64,000 bases of DNA from Lachnospiraceae bacterium (GTDB taxonomy: Bacteria; Bacillota; Clostridia; Lachnospirales; Lachnospiraceae): the NCBI GenBank assembly GCA_003862155.1, contig QOUV01000008.1:1-64000 (forward strand), in the 5' to 3' direction. Below are positions 24,621 through 34,394 of the stretch, piece by piece (the stretch's first letter is position 1; each line of letters begins with the position of its first letter). Position numbers and translations under genes: made by a program. Under the pieces are notes generated by a model. That model did no database searches, was not told where the DNA came from, and worked only from the letters and a program-made list of their open reading frames with translations.

Positions 24621-25664
24621 CTAAACCCCCAGTTCTCTAGTGATAGCTTTTGCTATTTCTTTAAGTGGCTTAACTTCATCTGACAGGCCTTTGTCATGCA
24701 CTGACCTCGGCATGCCATAGACAACACTGGACTTCTCGTCCTGTGAAATCGTGTAAATGTTCTTGCAGTCCTTGAGTTTGCCGATACCTTCTGTACCATC
24801 AGCTCCCATCCCTGTGAGGACTACACAGAGGATGTTGTTCGCTTTGACACGGCAGAGCGATTCATACATGACATCTGCACATGGCCGCAGATTGTGGACA
24901 GGTGGCGTATCGTAGATATGCGCAATAAGCTGTCCTCTCTTGTTCTCGGCGATTGAAAAATGCCTGCCTCCCTGTGCGATATAAACAGTGTCAGCTTTTA
25001 GGACTTCCTGGTCTTTTGCTTCACAGACATGAATCTTTGAATCCTGATCGATCCTCTCTGCAAGCGAAGCCGTAAATCCTGCCGGCATGTGCTGCACTAC
25101 CACCATAGGCACGCCAATGCGCGCCGGAAGCATAGGTATAAGCGTGTGAAGAGCCTGTGGGCCACCGGTCGAACACGCCAGGGCTATTAGTGAATAATGT
25201 CCCTTTCGCTTCGAAACCGACTTATCGGTGTGCTGAACAGAGTCATTAAAATCAAATGACACATTTCCAGCTGATGCAACCTTTAGAGATGATAACAGTG
25301 AAGTCTTGAATTTCTCGATCCCTGCTTTATCTCCAAAGAAATAAGGACGGACGACTACATCTACAGCTCCGGCGTCAAGAGCCTGCATAGTCATCTCCCT
25401 GTCTTCACTGACAGCAGATGTAATGGCTATAACAGGAGTCCGGCACCGTCTGTCACGCAGTCTTCTGAGCAGTGAAATGCTGCTTACACCGCCCAGATAG
25501 ATATTCATGACAATGCAGTCATAGACTTTATCCGATATGGCTTTCAGCGCTCCGGTTCCGTCACGGCAGATGTCTGTAACTTCAAACCCAGGCACTGAAT
25601 CTATTATATCACACATCGTTTTTCTCATGAGTGCAGAGTCATCTACAACAAGTACTTTTCTCAT
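24621..25664 (-). CDS. cheB: CheB methylesterase with degenerate receiver
   Basis: A 347-residue CheB, the receptor methylesterase/glutamine deamidase. The catalytic domain is intact, with Ser165 in ALACSTGGPQ, His192 in QHMPAGF and Asp289 in LTGMGADG. The receiver domain keeps VVDDSALMRK, but the usual phospho-acceptor segment (LDxxMP) reads CIVMNIYLGG, with Asn54 in place of Asp. The conserved Lys of the KP motif is Arg106 (VVVRPYF). Phosphorylation-dependent activation as in classic CheB is therefore doubtful. It overlaps the PilZ gene by 4 bases. Confidence 0.93.
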   Translation of the reverse strand: MRKVLVVDDSALMRKTMCDIIDSVPGFEVTDICRDGTGALKAISDKVYDCIVMNIYLGGVSSISLLRRLRDRRCRTPVIAITSAVSEDREMTMQALDAGAVDVVVRPYFFGDKAGIEKFKTSLLSSLKVASAGNVSFDFNDSVQHTDKSVSKRKGHYSLIALACSTGGPQALHTLIPMLPARIGVPMVVVQHMPAGFTASLAERIDQDSKIHVCEAKDQEVLKADTVYIAQGGRHFSIAENKRGQLIAHIYDTPPVHNLRPCADVMYESLCRVKANNILCVVLTGMGADGTEGIGKLKDCKNIYTISQDEKSSVVYGMPRSVHDKGLSDEVKPLKEIAKAITRELGV

Positions 25665-26491
25665 TGCCTGCCCTGCTCCTTTTTCATCTGTTTGCGCTGC
25701 TGCTCAAACACATATTTGATAATACGCTCGCGGAACTTCGGATTCTTAAACACAAACATAAGCCTGTAATAGTATTTGCGGGTCTCTTCATTGTAAGTCT
25801 TCTCGAGGATCCTGGCTAAAACCTCCATTATATCGTCCCGCTCTTCTATTTTTTTTCTTGGATCGATGACTTTATTCTTGTCTTTGTCTTTTTCCGTATC
25901 TTCTTTAAAAATAACCCTGAGGAGGATATAAGTGGTATCTTTAAAGTCATACTCCGAAATAAAAAGTGCTCCGCCGCCGCTGATATTCGATATCATGCCA
26001 TGTGCCACACGGTATCCGTCTTCGATATGTTCAAGCAGATAGTGACTCGCATCTATTATCTCTTTAGGTTCAAAATCATCTTCGCCCAGCGCTACCCCGA
26101 TGCTTCTTAACGAGCAGTCGAGCCTGTAGTATTCCCTTCTCTGGAACCTCTTTAAAGGAGTCGAAAGCCTTGCGTCCATCAGGAAAAAATTGTTCTCACG
26201 GTAACGGCTCACCAGATCACCCTGAGCTACATAGAAAGCCTTCTTGCCTTCTCTTTTTATCGTAAAAATAAACGTGTAGCGGAGTCCGGTAGAAAGGGCG
26301 ACAAGCCTTCTTCTGACAATCGGAATATCCATGACCACAGTCCCGTCATCTCTGATATCGTGGATCTGTGACAGAAATCTCCTGGCCTTTTGACCGCCAT
26401 TCTGCTCCTGTGAAAATTCCTGAGTAATAATTATCGAGACCTTATCTCCAATCGAGAGAGTCACATTTGCGCTTTTGTACTGCATTGGCAT
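25661..26491 (-). CDS. PilZ-domain flagellar brake protein (YcgR-like)
   Basis: A 276-residue protein with the two-domain YcgR layout. An N-terminal YcgR-N/PilZN beta domain (about 1-105) precedes a PilZ domain starting at FQRREYYRLDC, which contains the c-di-GMP arginine motif RxxxR. The second motif, NISGGGALF ([D/N]xSxxG), is near residue 170. A charged insertion (about 200-230) precedes the last helix. The family slows or stops the motor when c-di-GMP is bound. The placement between flhG and cheB matches other Clostridia. Confidence 0.9.
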   Translation of the reverse strand: MPMQYKSANVTLSIGDKVSIIITQEFSQEQNGGQKARRFLSQIHDIRDDGTVVMDIPIVRRRLVALSTGLRYTFIFTIKREGKKAFYVAQGDLVSRYRENNFFLMDARLSTPLKRFQRREYYRLDCSLRSIGVALGEDDFEPKEIIDASHYLLEHIEDGYRVAHGMISNISGGGALFISEYDFKDTTYILLRVIFKEDTEKDKDKNKVIDPRKKIEERDDIMEVLARILEKTYNEETRKYYYRLMFVFKNPKFRERIIKYVFEQQRKQMKKEQGRQ

Positions 26492-26493
26492 AC

Positions 26494-27366
26494 CTACTTT
26501 TTCATAAAACTGTCAAAAAGTGTCCTGATTGAAAAGCCGCGAGACTTCTCGTGACCACCATTATCCATAAGCTTTTTGGCAATAGCTTCAAATGCTCTGG
26601 CACTCCTCGAACCAGGATATTCAAGGCTTACGATTTTTTGTGAACGGACAGCTTTTTCAAGATTAACATCCTGCGGAACTCCTCCGGCAAAATCAATCTG
26701 CGTATTTAAAAACTGATTTACTACTGCATCGAGCTTCTTATATACAGTCTCGCCCTCATTTTCATTTTTGAGGCGGTTTGCAACGAGACTTATCGAGCTG
26801 ATTTTATCATTGTATGCTGGATTTAATATCAGCGCTTTAAGCAGCGAGTACGAATCGGTTATCGAACTCGGCTCAGGCGTCGCCACAAGAAGTATCTCTG
26901 GAGATGCCAGCACAAAATCCATGACATGATTTGAAATTCCCGCGCCAGTATCCACGATTATGACATCGCAGAGCCCGGAAAGCTGTGTAATTGAGCGCAC
27001 CAGCAGATGAGTCTGGTCTTCGCTTAAATCATTTAATGAAATAATTCCACTTCCGGCAGATATGAAGCCTATGTCCATTGGACCTTCTGTGATGACATCA
27101 GTAAGAGGTATTCCCTTGAATACTACATCTGAGAGGTTATTCTTTGGAATTGTATTGAACATGACTTCGACATTTGCAAGTCCAAAATCAGCATCAAATA
27201 TGATGACTTTCTTACCCATCTTCCGAAACTGCACGGCGAGGTTTACGGCAAGATTTGACTTTCCGACTCCACCTTTGCCACTCGTAATGGTTATTACCCT
27301 TGCAGAGGCGACATTATTCTGGTTTTTGGACTTTATAACGTTTCTCAATCCTTCCGCCTGATCCAT
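26494..27366 (-). CDS. flhG: FlhG (FleN/YlxH) MinD-like ATPase
   Basis: A 290-residue ParA/MinD-type ATPase controlling flagellar number and placement with FlhF. The N-terminal activation helix is AEGLRNVIKS, with a Gln/Asn-rich stretch. The deviant Walker A is ITSGKGGVGKSNLAVN (about 27-42), the switch regions are IFDADFGLANVEVMF and IVDTGAGISN, and the C-terminal helices support membrane binding. The start overlaps the flhF stop as TAATG. Confidence 0.95.
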   Translation of the reverse strand: MDQAEGLRNVIKSKNQNNVASARVITITSGKGGVGKSNLAVNLAVQFRKMGKKVIIFDADFGLANVEVMFNTIPKNNLSDVVFKGIPLTDVITEGPMDIGFISAGSGIISLNDLSEDQTHLLVRSITQLSGLCDVIIVDTGAGISNHVMDFVLASPEILLVATPEPSSITDSYSLLKALILNPAYNDKISSISLVANRLKNENEGETVYKKLDAVVNQFLNTQIDFAGGVPQDVNLEKAVRSQKIVSLEYPGSRSARAFEAIAKKLMDNGGHEKSRGFSIRTLFDSFMKK

Positions 27367-28802
27367 TATTCACCTCCGAGAAGATTTTTTACGAGTTTCT
27401 GAGGGTCAAGAACAGCTATATCCTCCGGGACTTTCTGCCCGTTTGTGATATAAGAGAGATTCTTGCCGCTAAATTGACGGATGTTATAGATGTTTCCAAA
27501 GTTCTCCGTCTCGTCGAGCTTTGTGAAGATAATCGAAAAATCGGTAATCTCATTGTAGGTCTTTACAATGTGCTTTAAGTCGTTGTACTTTGTCGTGGCT
27601 GAAAGCACAAGATAAACCTGCTTGTTGTATTTCGCAGGGACCAGAGACAGAAGTTTCGATAAGTTCTTCTGCTGTTCCTGGTTATTGTGTGAAAAACCCA
27701 CTGTATCTACAAATATGACATCGTTGTCCTTATTTTCATTTAATGCAGCAACGATGTCCTCAGGCGACATAAGAACAGTGATCTTTACGTCCAGAATGTC
27801 GGCGTAAGTCGAGAGCTGCGCGGCTGCCGCAATCCTGAAGGTATCAGCTGTAAGAAAGGCGACCTTCTTGTTCATTGCGACTTTGAAGTTGCTGGCCATT
27901 TTTGCTAGAGTCGTAGTCTTGCCTACGCCTGTAGGGCCGACAAGAAATACTACAGAAGGCGCGCCCTCGCTCTTGATCTCAATCTGATGAGGAACACCGA
28001 TCTTTAAGACCATCTTCTGGTAAACGTTAGTCAGAAGATAATCCATGCTGTTTCCTGCCTCTATCATGCCATCGAGGTCGGAAAGTGCCTGATTTACATA
28101 TCTCTCGTCGACTTCGTGATCTATAAGCTTGTTGTAGAGCATCCTGACAAAACCGAGGTATGACTCTGCTCCCCGGCTTGTAAATCCAGTATCAGAAGCG
28201 TTGTCTTCGGTGCGGACTACCTTTGCGGTCTCCTCTTCATGCTTTTTTTCAGTCTCCTCTTCTGAAGTTCTGGCCTGTCTTGGTGTAAGCGGGACAAACT
28301 CCTTCTCTGGTTCTTCTTTCTTGTGCTCCTCGTTAGTTTCCTTCTCTGGCTCACTCTCAGAAGAAGCTGGCTCCTCTATGACTCGGCTTACAGCTTCGAA
28401 GGCACTTTTAAGCTGATCTGCGTCTATCTCTGACTTCTCTTCCATCGGCTTTGTCTTTATCTGAGTAGCATTTTTTTTCTTATAGTGGCTTATAGCTGAG
28501 TTTCCGACAGGTGCCGCGCTTAAATCTATTTTCTCGTCGGCCACTGCTGAAAAATTTGAAGTACCGTCTTCAGACTTCTTCGTATCGACTTTGTACGGAG
28601 GTGTCTTTACACTCTTGTCCGATGACTGATAGTCGTCTTCGATAGCCGCCGTCACTTCGTAAGTGCTCTTCTTAAAAATGCCGAAAAGGCCGCCTGGACG
28701 CACTTCACGCACATTCATAATAACAGCCGCCGGACCTAGATCCTGTTTTGCAGCATTTATGGCTTCTTCTTTTGTCTTACCTGAATACTTATTTATAGTC
28801 AT
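27366..28802 (-). CDS. flhF: Flagellar biosynthesis GTPase FlhF
   Basis: A 478-residue SRP-type GTPase. The N-terminal B domain starts KYSGKTKEEAINAAKQDLGP. A Glu/Lys-rich variable region (about 55-210) follows, then the N domain. The G domain has LVGPTGVGKTTTLAK (G1), TADTFRIAAAAQL (G2), VDTVGFSHNN (G3, usually DTAG) and TKLDETENFG (G4). It recruits early flagellar components to their assembly site. It overlaps flhA by 4 bases (ATGA). Confidence 0.95.
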   Translation of the reverse strand: MTINKYSGKTKEEAINAAKQDLGPAAVIMNVREVRPGGLFGIFKKSTYEVTAAIEDDYQSSDKSVKTPPYKVDTKKSEDGTSNFSAVADEKIDLSAAPVGNSAISHYKKKNATQIKTKPMEEKSEIDADQLKSAFEAVSRVIEEPASSESEPEKETNEEHKKEEPEKEFVPLTPRQARTSEEETEKKHEEETAKVVRTEDNASDTGFTSRGAESYLGFVRMLYNKLIDHEVDERYVNQALSDLDGMIEAGNSMDYLLTNVYQKMVLKIGVPHQIEIKSEGAPSVVFLVGPTGVGKTTTLAKMASNFKVAMNKKVAFLTADTFRIAAAAQLSTYADILDVKITVLMSPEDIVAALNENKDNDVIFVDTVGFSHNNQEQQKNLSKLLSLVPAKYNKQVYLVLSATTKYNDLKHIVKTYNEITDFSIIFTKLDETENFGNIYNIRQFSGKNLSYITNGQKVPEDIAVLDPQKLVKNLLGGE

Positions 28803-30865
28803 GAGTCACTTACCATTCCTACTGACTGAAGCTCGATATCAGATTCAATCTCGTTATATGAAACAACAATGAGGTCTGAATAGTAATCTTCGGTGATCTT
28901 CTTGAAATACATACGGACTATAGGTGAAAGTACCACAATCGGGGTCTTTCCCTGATCTTCCATCTTCTTTATCTCATTGCCCAATGAATCCATTATGGAC
29001 TTGATCTTTTCAGGGTCAAGCGTAATGTATGCGCCCTGTTCTGTCTGCTTGACAGAGCCCATTATCTCCTGCTCCACCTTAGGATCGACCGTGATAACCT
29101 GGTTCGGAACGCCCTTGTCAAAGAACTTCGCTGAAATAGCAGGCTTAAGTCCCTGTCTTACATACTCAGTAAGTACATCGGTGTCCTTTGTATTCGTGGC
29201 GTGATCTGCGAGTATTTCAAATATAGACAGAAGATCTCTGATAGAAATGCCCTCGGAGAGCAGGTTTTTAAGCACTTTCTCTATATCGCCGAGAGACATC
29301 TCTGCAGGTGTCAGCTCGTCCACAAGAGCCGGATTTGTCTCTTTCAAGTTGTTTACAAGGTTCTGGACATCCTGTCTCGTCAGAAGCTCTGCGATATGGT
29401 TTCTGATGACTTCTGTAAGGTGTGTTGCAATGATAGAAGGCGGGTCTACTACGGTGTAGCCTAAAGACTCGGCACGTTCCCTCTGCCCCTCTGTGATCCA
29501 GATAGCCGGCAGATGGAACGAAGGCTCCGTAGTCGGGATACCTGAAATCTCTTCCTCGACATAACCTGGATTCATGGCCATATAGTGGTCAAAGAGGATC
29601 TCACCATCTGCGACCTGGACACCTTTTATCTTGATTATGTACTGGTTAGGGTTAAGCTGGATGTTGTCGCGAAGCCTTATGATAGGAACTACAGTTCCAA
29701 GTTCAAGAGCAATCTGTCTTCTGATCATAACTACACGATCCAGAAGATCTCCGCCCTGATTAACATCGGCTAATGGTATAATACCATATCCAAATTCAAG
29801 CTCTATAGGATCGACATTTAAGAGTGAGACGACGTTTTCAGGCCGCCTGATCTCCTCAGCCTGATTCTCCTCTTCCTGAACCTGGCTCTTGATGTCTTCT
29901 TTTCCAATGGTCTTCGACATCTGGTAGCCGACTATAAAAAATATCACTGCAAACGCTATGAAAAGGAAAGTATTGAGCGGTGTGAAAATTCCGAGAAGAG
30001 CGAGGACGATTCCAACGACATACATGACACGCGGAATGCCGAACATCTGCTTCATCATGACGCCTGAGAAATCAGCCGTCTTTGTGCCCTTTGTTACGAG
30101 AAGACCTGTAGCCAGGGAAATGAGAAGCGACGGAATGGATGAAGAAATACCATCACCAATTGTCAGGATACCGTACTTATTTATGGCCTCCTGAATACTC
30201 TGACCATTGTTTACCATTCCCATTATGGTACCGCCGATCAGGTTTATCATCGTGATGATAAGTCCGGCTGTAGCGTCTCCTTTAACGTACTTCGTAGCAC
30301 CATCCATGGAACCGAAGAACGAGGACTCTTCCTGCAGCTTGTCCCGCTGCCTCTTGGCTTCCTTCTCGTCGATGGCTCCGGATGACACATCAGCCTCGAT
30401 AGCCATCTGTTTACCAGGCATTGCGTCGAGGGTAAATCTTGCTGTAACCTCAGATACACGCTCTGTACCTTTGTTTACAACTACGAACTGTACGATAAGA
30501 ATGATGATGTAGACTATGGCTCCGATGACTAAGTTACCTCCGCCGACGAATGAGCCGAATGTCGAAACGACATTACCTGGATTTCCGGTGGTAAGGATCA
30601 GTCTGGTCGAAGCTACATTAAGTGAAATCCTGAAAAGTGTGGTAAGAAGGAGAAGAGTCGGATAAAAAGACATATCCAGAGGCTCTACTACAAAAAGTGA
30701 ATTGATAAGCACAGTAAGTGCTACCGCAATGTTTAGAGCAAGGCAGATATCAAGAAGCCATGAAGGGATTGGAACGATAAAGAAAATGACAGCAGCCAGA
30801 AGGTAAGCTGCCACACCAATGTCGGTCTTTTTCAGTCCGGTCTTTTTCTCAAGGACATTATCCAA
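28799..30865 (-). CDS. flhA: Flagellar export gate protein FlhA
   Basis: A 688-residue FlhA. Eight membrane helices occupy about residues 15-325, with the FHIPEP-type loop containing FVVVNKGTERVSEVTARFTL and DAMPGKQMAIEADVSSGAID. The cytoplasmic nonamer-ring domain (about 350-688) includes PIELEFGYGIIPLAD and GILIRDL-like EGISIRDLLSIFEILADHA. It forms the export-gate ring with FlhB and FliPQR. The start codon is TTG at 30865, supported by AAAGGAG seven bases upstream. Confidence 0.97.
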   Translation of the reverse strand: MDNVLEKKTGLKKTDIGVAAYLLAAVIFFIVPIPSWLLDICLALNIAVALTVLINSLFVVEPLDMSFYPTLLLLTTLFRISLNVASTRLILTTGNPGNVVSTFGSFVGGGNLVIGAIVYIIILIVQFVVVNKGTERVSEVTARFTLDAMPGKQMAIEADVSSGAIDEKEAKRQRDKLQEESSFFGSMDGATKYVKGDATAGLIITMINLIGGTIMGMVNNGQSIQEAINKYGILTIGDGISSSIPSLLISLATGLLVTKGTKTADFSGVMMKQMFGIPRVMYVVGIVLALLGIFTPLNTFLFIAFAVIFFIVGYQMSKTIGKEDIKSQVQEEENQAEEIRRPENVVSLLNVDPIELEFGYGIIPLADVNQGGDLLDRVVMIRRQIALELGTVVPIIRLRDNIQLNPNQYIIKIKGVQVADGEILFDHYMAMNPGYVEEEISGIPTTEPSFHLPAIWITEGQRERAESLGYTVVDPPSIIATHLTEVIRNHIAELLTRQDVQNLVNNLKETNPALVDELTPAEMSLGDIEKVLKNLLSEGISIRDLLSIFEILADHATNTKDTDVLTEYVRQGLKPAISAKFFDKGVPNQVITVDPKVEQEIMGSVKQTEQGAYITLDPEKIKSIMDSLGNEIKKMEDQGKTPIVVLSPIVRMYFKKITEDYYSDLIVVSYNEIESDIELQSVGMVSDS

Positions 30866-30898
30866 ACTGCTTCTCCTTTCCCATTAAATCTGGCTGAT

Positions 30899-32026
30899 TC
30901 AGCCCCTCTTATGCTTTTTATTATAAATCACGGCGAGCACTTCCGCAACTGCCTGATACAATTCCGGAGGAATCTGCGCGTTGATATCTACTGTCGTGTA
31001 CAAAGCTCTGGCAAGGGGTTTATTCTCGACGATCTCGACATTATTTTCGCGGGCCGTCTCCTTGATCTTTTCAGCGACAAAATCTTCACCCTTGGCAACA
31101 ACGACAGGAGCTTCAGCCTGATCTGCGTCGTACTTTATCGCAACCGCAATGTGGGTAGGGTTAGTGATAACTACATCTGCCTTAGGCACCTGCTGCATCA
31201 TTCGCCGCTGAGAGACCTCGCGCATCTTCTGTTTCTGGCGGCCCTTGATCTCAGGGTCTCCCTCTTCGTCCTTGTACTCGTCCCTTACTTCCTGCTTGGT
31301 CATCTTGATGTTGTTTTTGAACCTGATCCTCTGAATAAAATAATCCAGAAATCCAACAACAAGATAGATTACGCTTATTCTAATCCCAATATCGATGACC
31401 AGATCGACTATCAGAGCGACAGCCTGCGTCAGGTCAAGCTCATATAGAATAAAAAGCTCATTTTCATGGCTTTTAATGTCCGAATAAGCTACAAAAAAAA
31501 TGATAACGATCTTCGCGATGGACACAAGCAGGTTCATAAGTGCCTGCACTGAAAACATCCTCTTGAAGCCGTTTATCGGGTTGAATTTTGAAAGCGAAGG
31601 TTTAAGCGGTTCAGTCGACACCTTGAACTTGAACTGAAGCCCTGTCCCGAACAGTCCTGAAAAAAATCCGACGAGCATGAACGGAAGCATTATCAGAAGC
31701 ATCTGCTGGTAAACATCGCTCATAAGCCCGTGCACAGACGCCACAGTTGGTATCCGCCGCTCCGACTTTATATAGTCAGATATAACAGAGCCCAAAGACC
31801 ACCGGTAAATTCCAAGCATTCTCTCAATCGCTAAATTTCCAAACACTCGCAGTGAGAGAAACAGAGCCAAAAGCTGTATCGCCATCGAAAGTTCCTGGCT
31901 TCGGGCCACGGAACCTTTCTTTCGCGTATCAGAGATTTTCTTCTCGGTAGGCTCCTCAGTCTTATCTGAGAAAAAAGTCAGATCAAGCTCTATTAAAAGC
32001 GGTTTTTTACTGAAATCTTTCGTCAC
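30899..32026 (-). CDS. flhB: Flagellar export protein FlhB
   Basis: A 375-residue FlhB, which controls the export switch from hook to filament substrates. It begins near LIELDLTFFSDKTEEPTEKK, has four membrane helices (about 50-230) and carries the autocleavage motif NPTH in DVVITNPTHIAVAIKYD. The C-terminal domain ends VAEVLAVIY. The first codon is GTG, and the GGAGG upstream is rather distant (13 bases), so the exact start is uncertain. The gene lies 3 bp after fliR. Confidence 0.96.
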   Translation of the reverse strand: MTKDFSKKPLLIELDLTFFSDKTEEPTEKKISDTRKKGSVARSQELSMAIQLLALFLSLRVFGNLAIERMLGIYRWSLGSVISDYIKSERRIPTVASVHGLMSDVYQQMLLIMLPFMLVGFFSGLFGTGLQFKFKVSTEPLKPSLSKFNPINGFKRMFSVQALMNLLVSIAKIVIIFFVAYSDIKSHENELFILYELDLTQAVALIVDLVIDIGIRISVIYLVVGFLDYFIQRIRFKNNIKMTKQEVRDEYKDEEGDPEIKGRQKQKMREVSQRRMMQQVPKADVVITNPTHIAVAIKYDADQAEAPVVVAKGEDFVAEKIKETARENNVEIVENKPLARALYTTVDINAQIPPELYQAVAEVLAVIYNKKHKRG

Positions 32027-32029
32027 TAA

Positions 32030-32809
32030 CTAATGCAAGCCTCCGGCAAAATTACGCAGATTTATCTTCATCTGTTCATAGATCATGTCTACGACCTCTG
32101 GGAACAGGAATGTAACCAGATACATTACTGCAAAAGCTGCTAGGATCTTGATCTGGACACCGACAGAGAACATATTCATCTGCGGCGCCACCTTCGCCAT
32201 AATACCAAGTACCACATTAAGGACCAGCATCACAGAAAATACCGGAAGCATGATCCTGAAACCCAGTACAAACATATTTCTCATATATGAGATCACAGAC
32301 GCGAGCATCATTTCTCTTCTGAAGACTGCTCCTCCGAGAGGAATCAGAGTAAATGAATCCGCAAGCGCCCTGATCAGAAACCTGTGTGCTCCTCCAACCA
32401 GAAGAAGGAGAAGGACAAAGTAATAGTACATATTTGCTGTGATCGTGACCTGAGCATTTGAAGAAATATCAAATTCTGTCACCATCGCAAAACCGATGTC
32501 CATATCCATAATGTTTCCGGCGAACATTACGATGTAGTTTGCGATACTCGCCGAAAATCCGAGAAGCAGTCCGGTAGCAGCCTCTTTAAAAACAATAACT
32601 GCATAGCCGATCACTCCGGTATAGCTTACTTCGTTCGCAGGCATAGTCTCTATCATCATAAGAGCCATAAGTCCGGCAAAACCGATCTTCGTCTGACTCG
32701 GAACTCCCCGCATCGAGAAGAACGGCGCCGTAAAAACGAAGCAGCTTATACGCACGAATACCAGAAGAAAATATTCGATCTGGTACAGATTAAACGTATA
32801 ATTAACCAT
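32030..32809 (-). CDS. fliR: Flagellar export protein FliR
   Basis: A 259-residue polytopic membrane protein that joins FliP and FliQ in the export pore. About six hydrophobic segments are visible. SCFVFTAPFFSMRGVPSQTK matches the conserved first loop, GLLLGFSASIANYIVMFAG the central part and VMLVLNVVLGIMAKVAPQMN the late helix. Length is typical. It is 7 bp after fliQ. Confidence 0.95.
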   Translation of the reverse strand: MVNYTFNLYQIEYFLLVFVRISCFVFTAPFFSMRGVPSQTKIGFAGLMALMMIETMPANEVSYTGVIGYAVIVFKEAATGLLLGFSASIANYIVMFAGNIMDMDIGFAMVTEFDISSNAQVTITANMYYYFVLLLLLVGGAHRFLIRALADSFTLIPLGGAVFRREMMLASVISYMRNMFVLGFRIMLPVFSVMLVLNVVLGIMAKVAPQMNMFSVGVQIKILAAFAVMYLVTFLFPEVVDMIYEQMKINLRNFAGGLH

Positions 32810-32816
32810 AAATCTG

Positions 32817-33086
32817 CTACTTTATATAAACATTGAAATTTGACCAGAGATTGGTGATGAAAGTCACCAGGGTCCTCATAATAAACGAGCCAAATATAAG
32901 GAGAGCTATAAATATCGAAATAATCTTTGGTACAAATGTCAGTGTCTGTTCCTGAATCGACGTTACTGTCTGAAAGATACTGATGATAAGACCTACAACA
33001 AGTGATATCAAAAGCATCGGAGCAGAACATACGATGACGTTGTAGAAAGCGTCACGCATAATATCGAGAACCTGAGCTTCTGTCAC
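32817..33086 (-). CDS. fliQ: Flagellar export protein FliQ
   Basis: An 89-residue protein with two membrane helices (about 15-35 and 52-75), the normal FliQ length. The conserved loop reads SIFQTVTSIQEQTLTFVPKI. It forms part of the FliPQR export pore. The start is GTG with a strong AAGGAGG upstream, and the gene lies 10 bp after fliP. Confidence 0.96.
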   Translation of the reverse strand: MTEAQVLDIMRDAFYNVIVCSAPMLLISLVVGLIISIFQTVTSIQEQTLTFVPKIISIFIALLIFGSFIMRTLVTFITNLWSNFNVYIK

Positions 33087-33096
33087 AAAAACCTCC

Positions 33097-34005
33097 TTAC
33101 TGGAATGTCTTTACAAGGCTTCCTATAACCAAATTCCATCCGTCTGCCATAATAAAGAGAAGGATCTTGAATGGCAGCGAAATAGTCGTAGGCGGCAGCA
33201 TCATCATACCCATCGACATGAGCACCGACGCTACGACCATATCTATCACGATAAATGGGATATAGATCAAAAATCCCATGATAAATGCAGTTCTGAGTTC
33301 ACTCAGGACAAAGCTCGGGATAAGGACATGCATTGGGACATCGTCGTAGTCATTATAGGTGATACCGGCGATATCACAGAAAAGATTCAAGTCCTTAGAC
33401 TGTGTCTGGCCATACATGAACTCTCTTATCGGTTCCTTGCCTCTGTTGTATGCCTGCTCCTGAGTGATCTTTCCCTGGTCAAAAGGCACTATGGCTTTTT
33501 TGTACACAGATGAAAAAGTAGGCCACATGATAAACAGCGTCAAAAACAGTGCGAGACCGATAATGACCTGGTTCGGAGGTGTTGTCTGCGTCCCGAGAGC
33601 CAGCCGGACAAAATGAAGTACTATGATGACCCGGGTGAAACTGGTCATCATCACAAGGATTGCAGGACAAAGAGCGATGATCGTAAGGATGAGAAGAATC
33701 CTTATGGTAGAGTTCAGTGAACCGGAATCCCCGTTGAAGTTCAGGCTGAATCCGCCAGAACCTGTACTCGTAGATTCATTTGTGGTGTTTGGAGCCTGGC
33801 TTGTTCCGCCGTAATTTTTGTTTACTCCTGCCCTTCCGTCGTCATATGCCCTCGAATGGGAAGTGCCGTCGGATGAGTTCGTCGTAGAACTCTGCGAAGT
33901 AGCGTAGGCAGTCTGAGAAGTGCAGAGCAAAAAAATCGCCGATGAGAAAAATACGAGTCCGAGACATATAAGGATTGTAGTTAATATCTTTAAAAAACGC
34001 TTCAT
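33097..34005 (-). CDS. fliP: Flagellar export protein FliP
   Basis: A 302-residue FliP. An N-terminal signal-like helix (about 9-35) is followed by a Ser/Thr/Gly-rich insertion (35-95) that makes it longer than enterobacterial FliP. The core contains TSFTRVIIVLHFVRLALGTQ, TPPNQVIIGLALFLTLFIM, the FliP signature and PFIVIDMVVASVLMSMGMMM near the end. It forms the pore with FliQ and FliR. The start overlaps the fliO stop by one base. Confidence 0.96.
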   Translation of the reverse strand: MKRFLKILTTILICLGLVFFSSAIFLLCTSQTAYATSQSSTTNSSDGTSHSRAYDDGRAGVNKNYGGTSQAPNTTNESTSTGSGGFSLNFNGDSGSLNSTIRILLILTIIALCPAILVMMTSFTRVIIVLHFVRLALGTQTTPPNQVIIGLALFLTLFIMWPTFSSVYKKAIVPFDQGKITQEQAYNRGKEPIREFMYGQTQSKDLNLFCDIAGITYNDYDDVPMHVLIPSFVLSELRTAFIMGFLIYIPFIVIDMVVASVLMSMGMMMLPPTTISLPFKILLFIMADGWNLVIGSLVKTFQ

Positions 34006-34394
34006 CAGTCGTCTGTAGTATCCTTTCCACGTCCTGTGTATTTCTTAAACAATTCTTTAAAGCTGCCAAAGTCCGGGTTCTTTCCTGGAATCACCGAGCC
34101 TGAGTCAGTCTTAAACGTGATGTCGTCCTTATCGATCTTGTCAATAAATGTGATCTCGTCTTTTCCTACTCCAATAAGATAATAATTATCCTTCCCAGCT
34201 TTTACGATCGCAAGAAACTTGTTGTTGGCAATCTTCATGGTATCGACTACAGCAAAGTTTCCTACGGACAGCTTTTTCTTCTGATAGTCTGCAATAAAAT
34301 GGGTGGTAAAGTAGCACAATGCTACTACCACCACAAACATAAGTATAGCAACTAAAAGTTGTCCCAGACTTTCAAGACCAGACGCTAAAAACAT
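34005..34394 (-). CDS. fliO: Flagellar export-assembly protein FliO
   Basis: A 129-residue protein with one N-terminal membrane helix (about 12-33) and a small beta domain (LSVGNFAVVDTMKIANNKFL and IVKAGKDNYYLIGVGKDEIT) typical of FliO/FliZ. It is needed for FliP assembly. The C-terminal tail is basic. It overlaps cheY and fliP by one base each. Confidence 0.87.
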   Translation of the reverse strand: MFLASGLESLGQLLVAILMFVVVVALCYFTTHFIADYQKKKLSVGNFAVVDTMKIANNKFLAIVKAGKDNYYLIGVGKDEITFIDKIDKDDITFKTDSGSVIPGKNPDFGSFKELFKKYTGRGKDTTDD

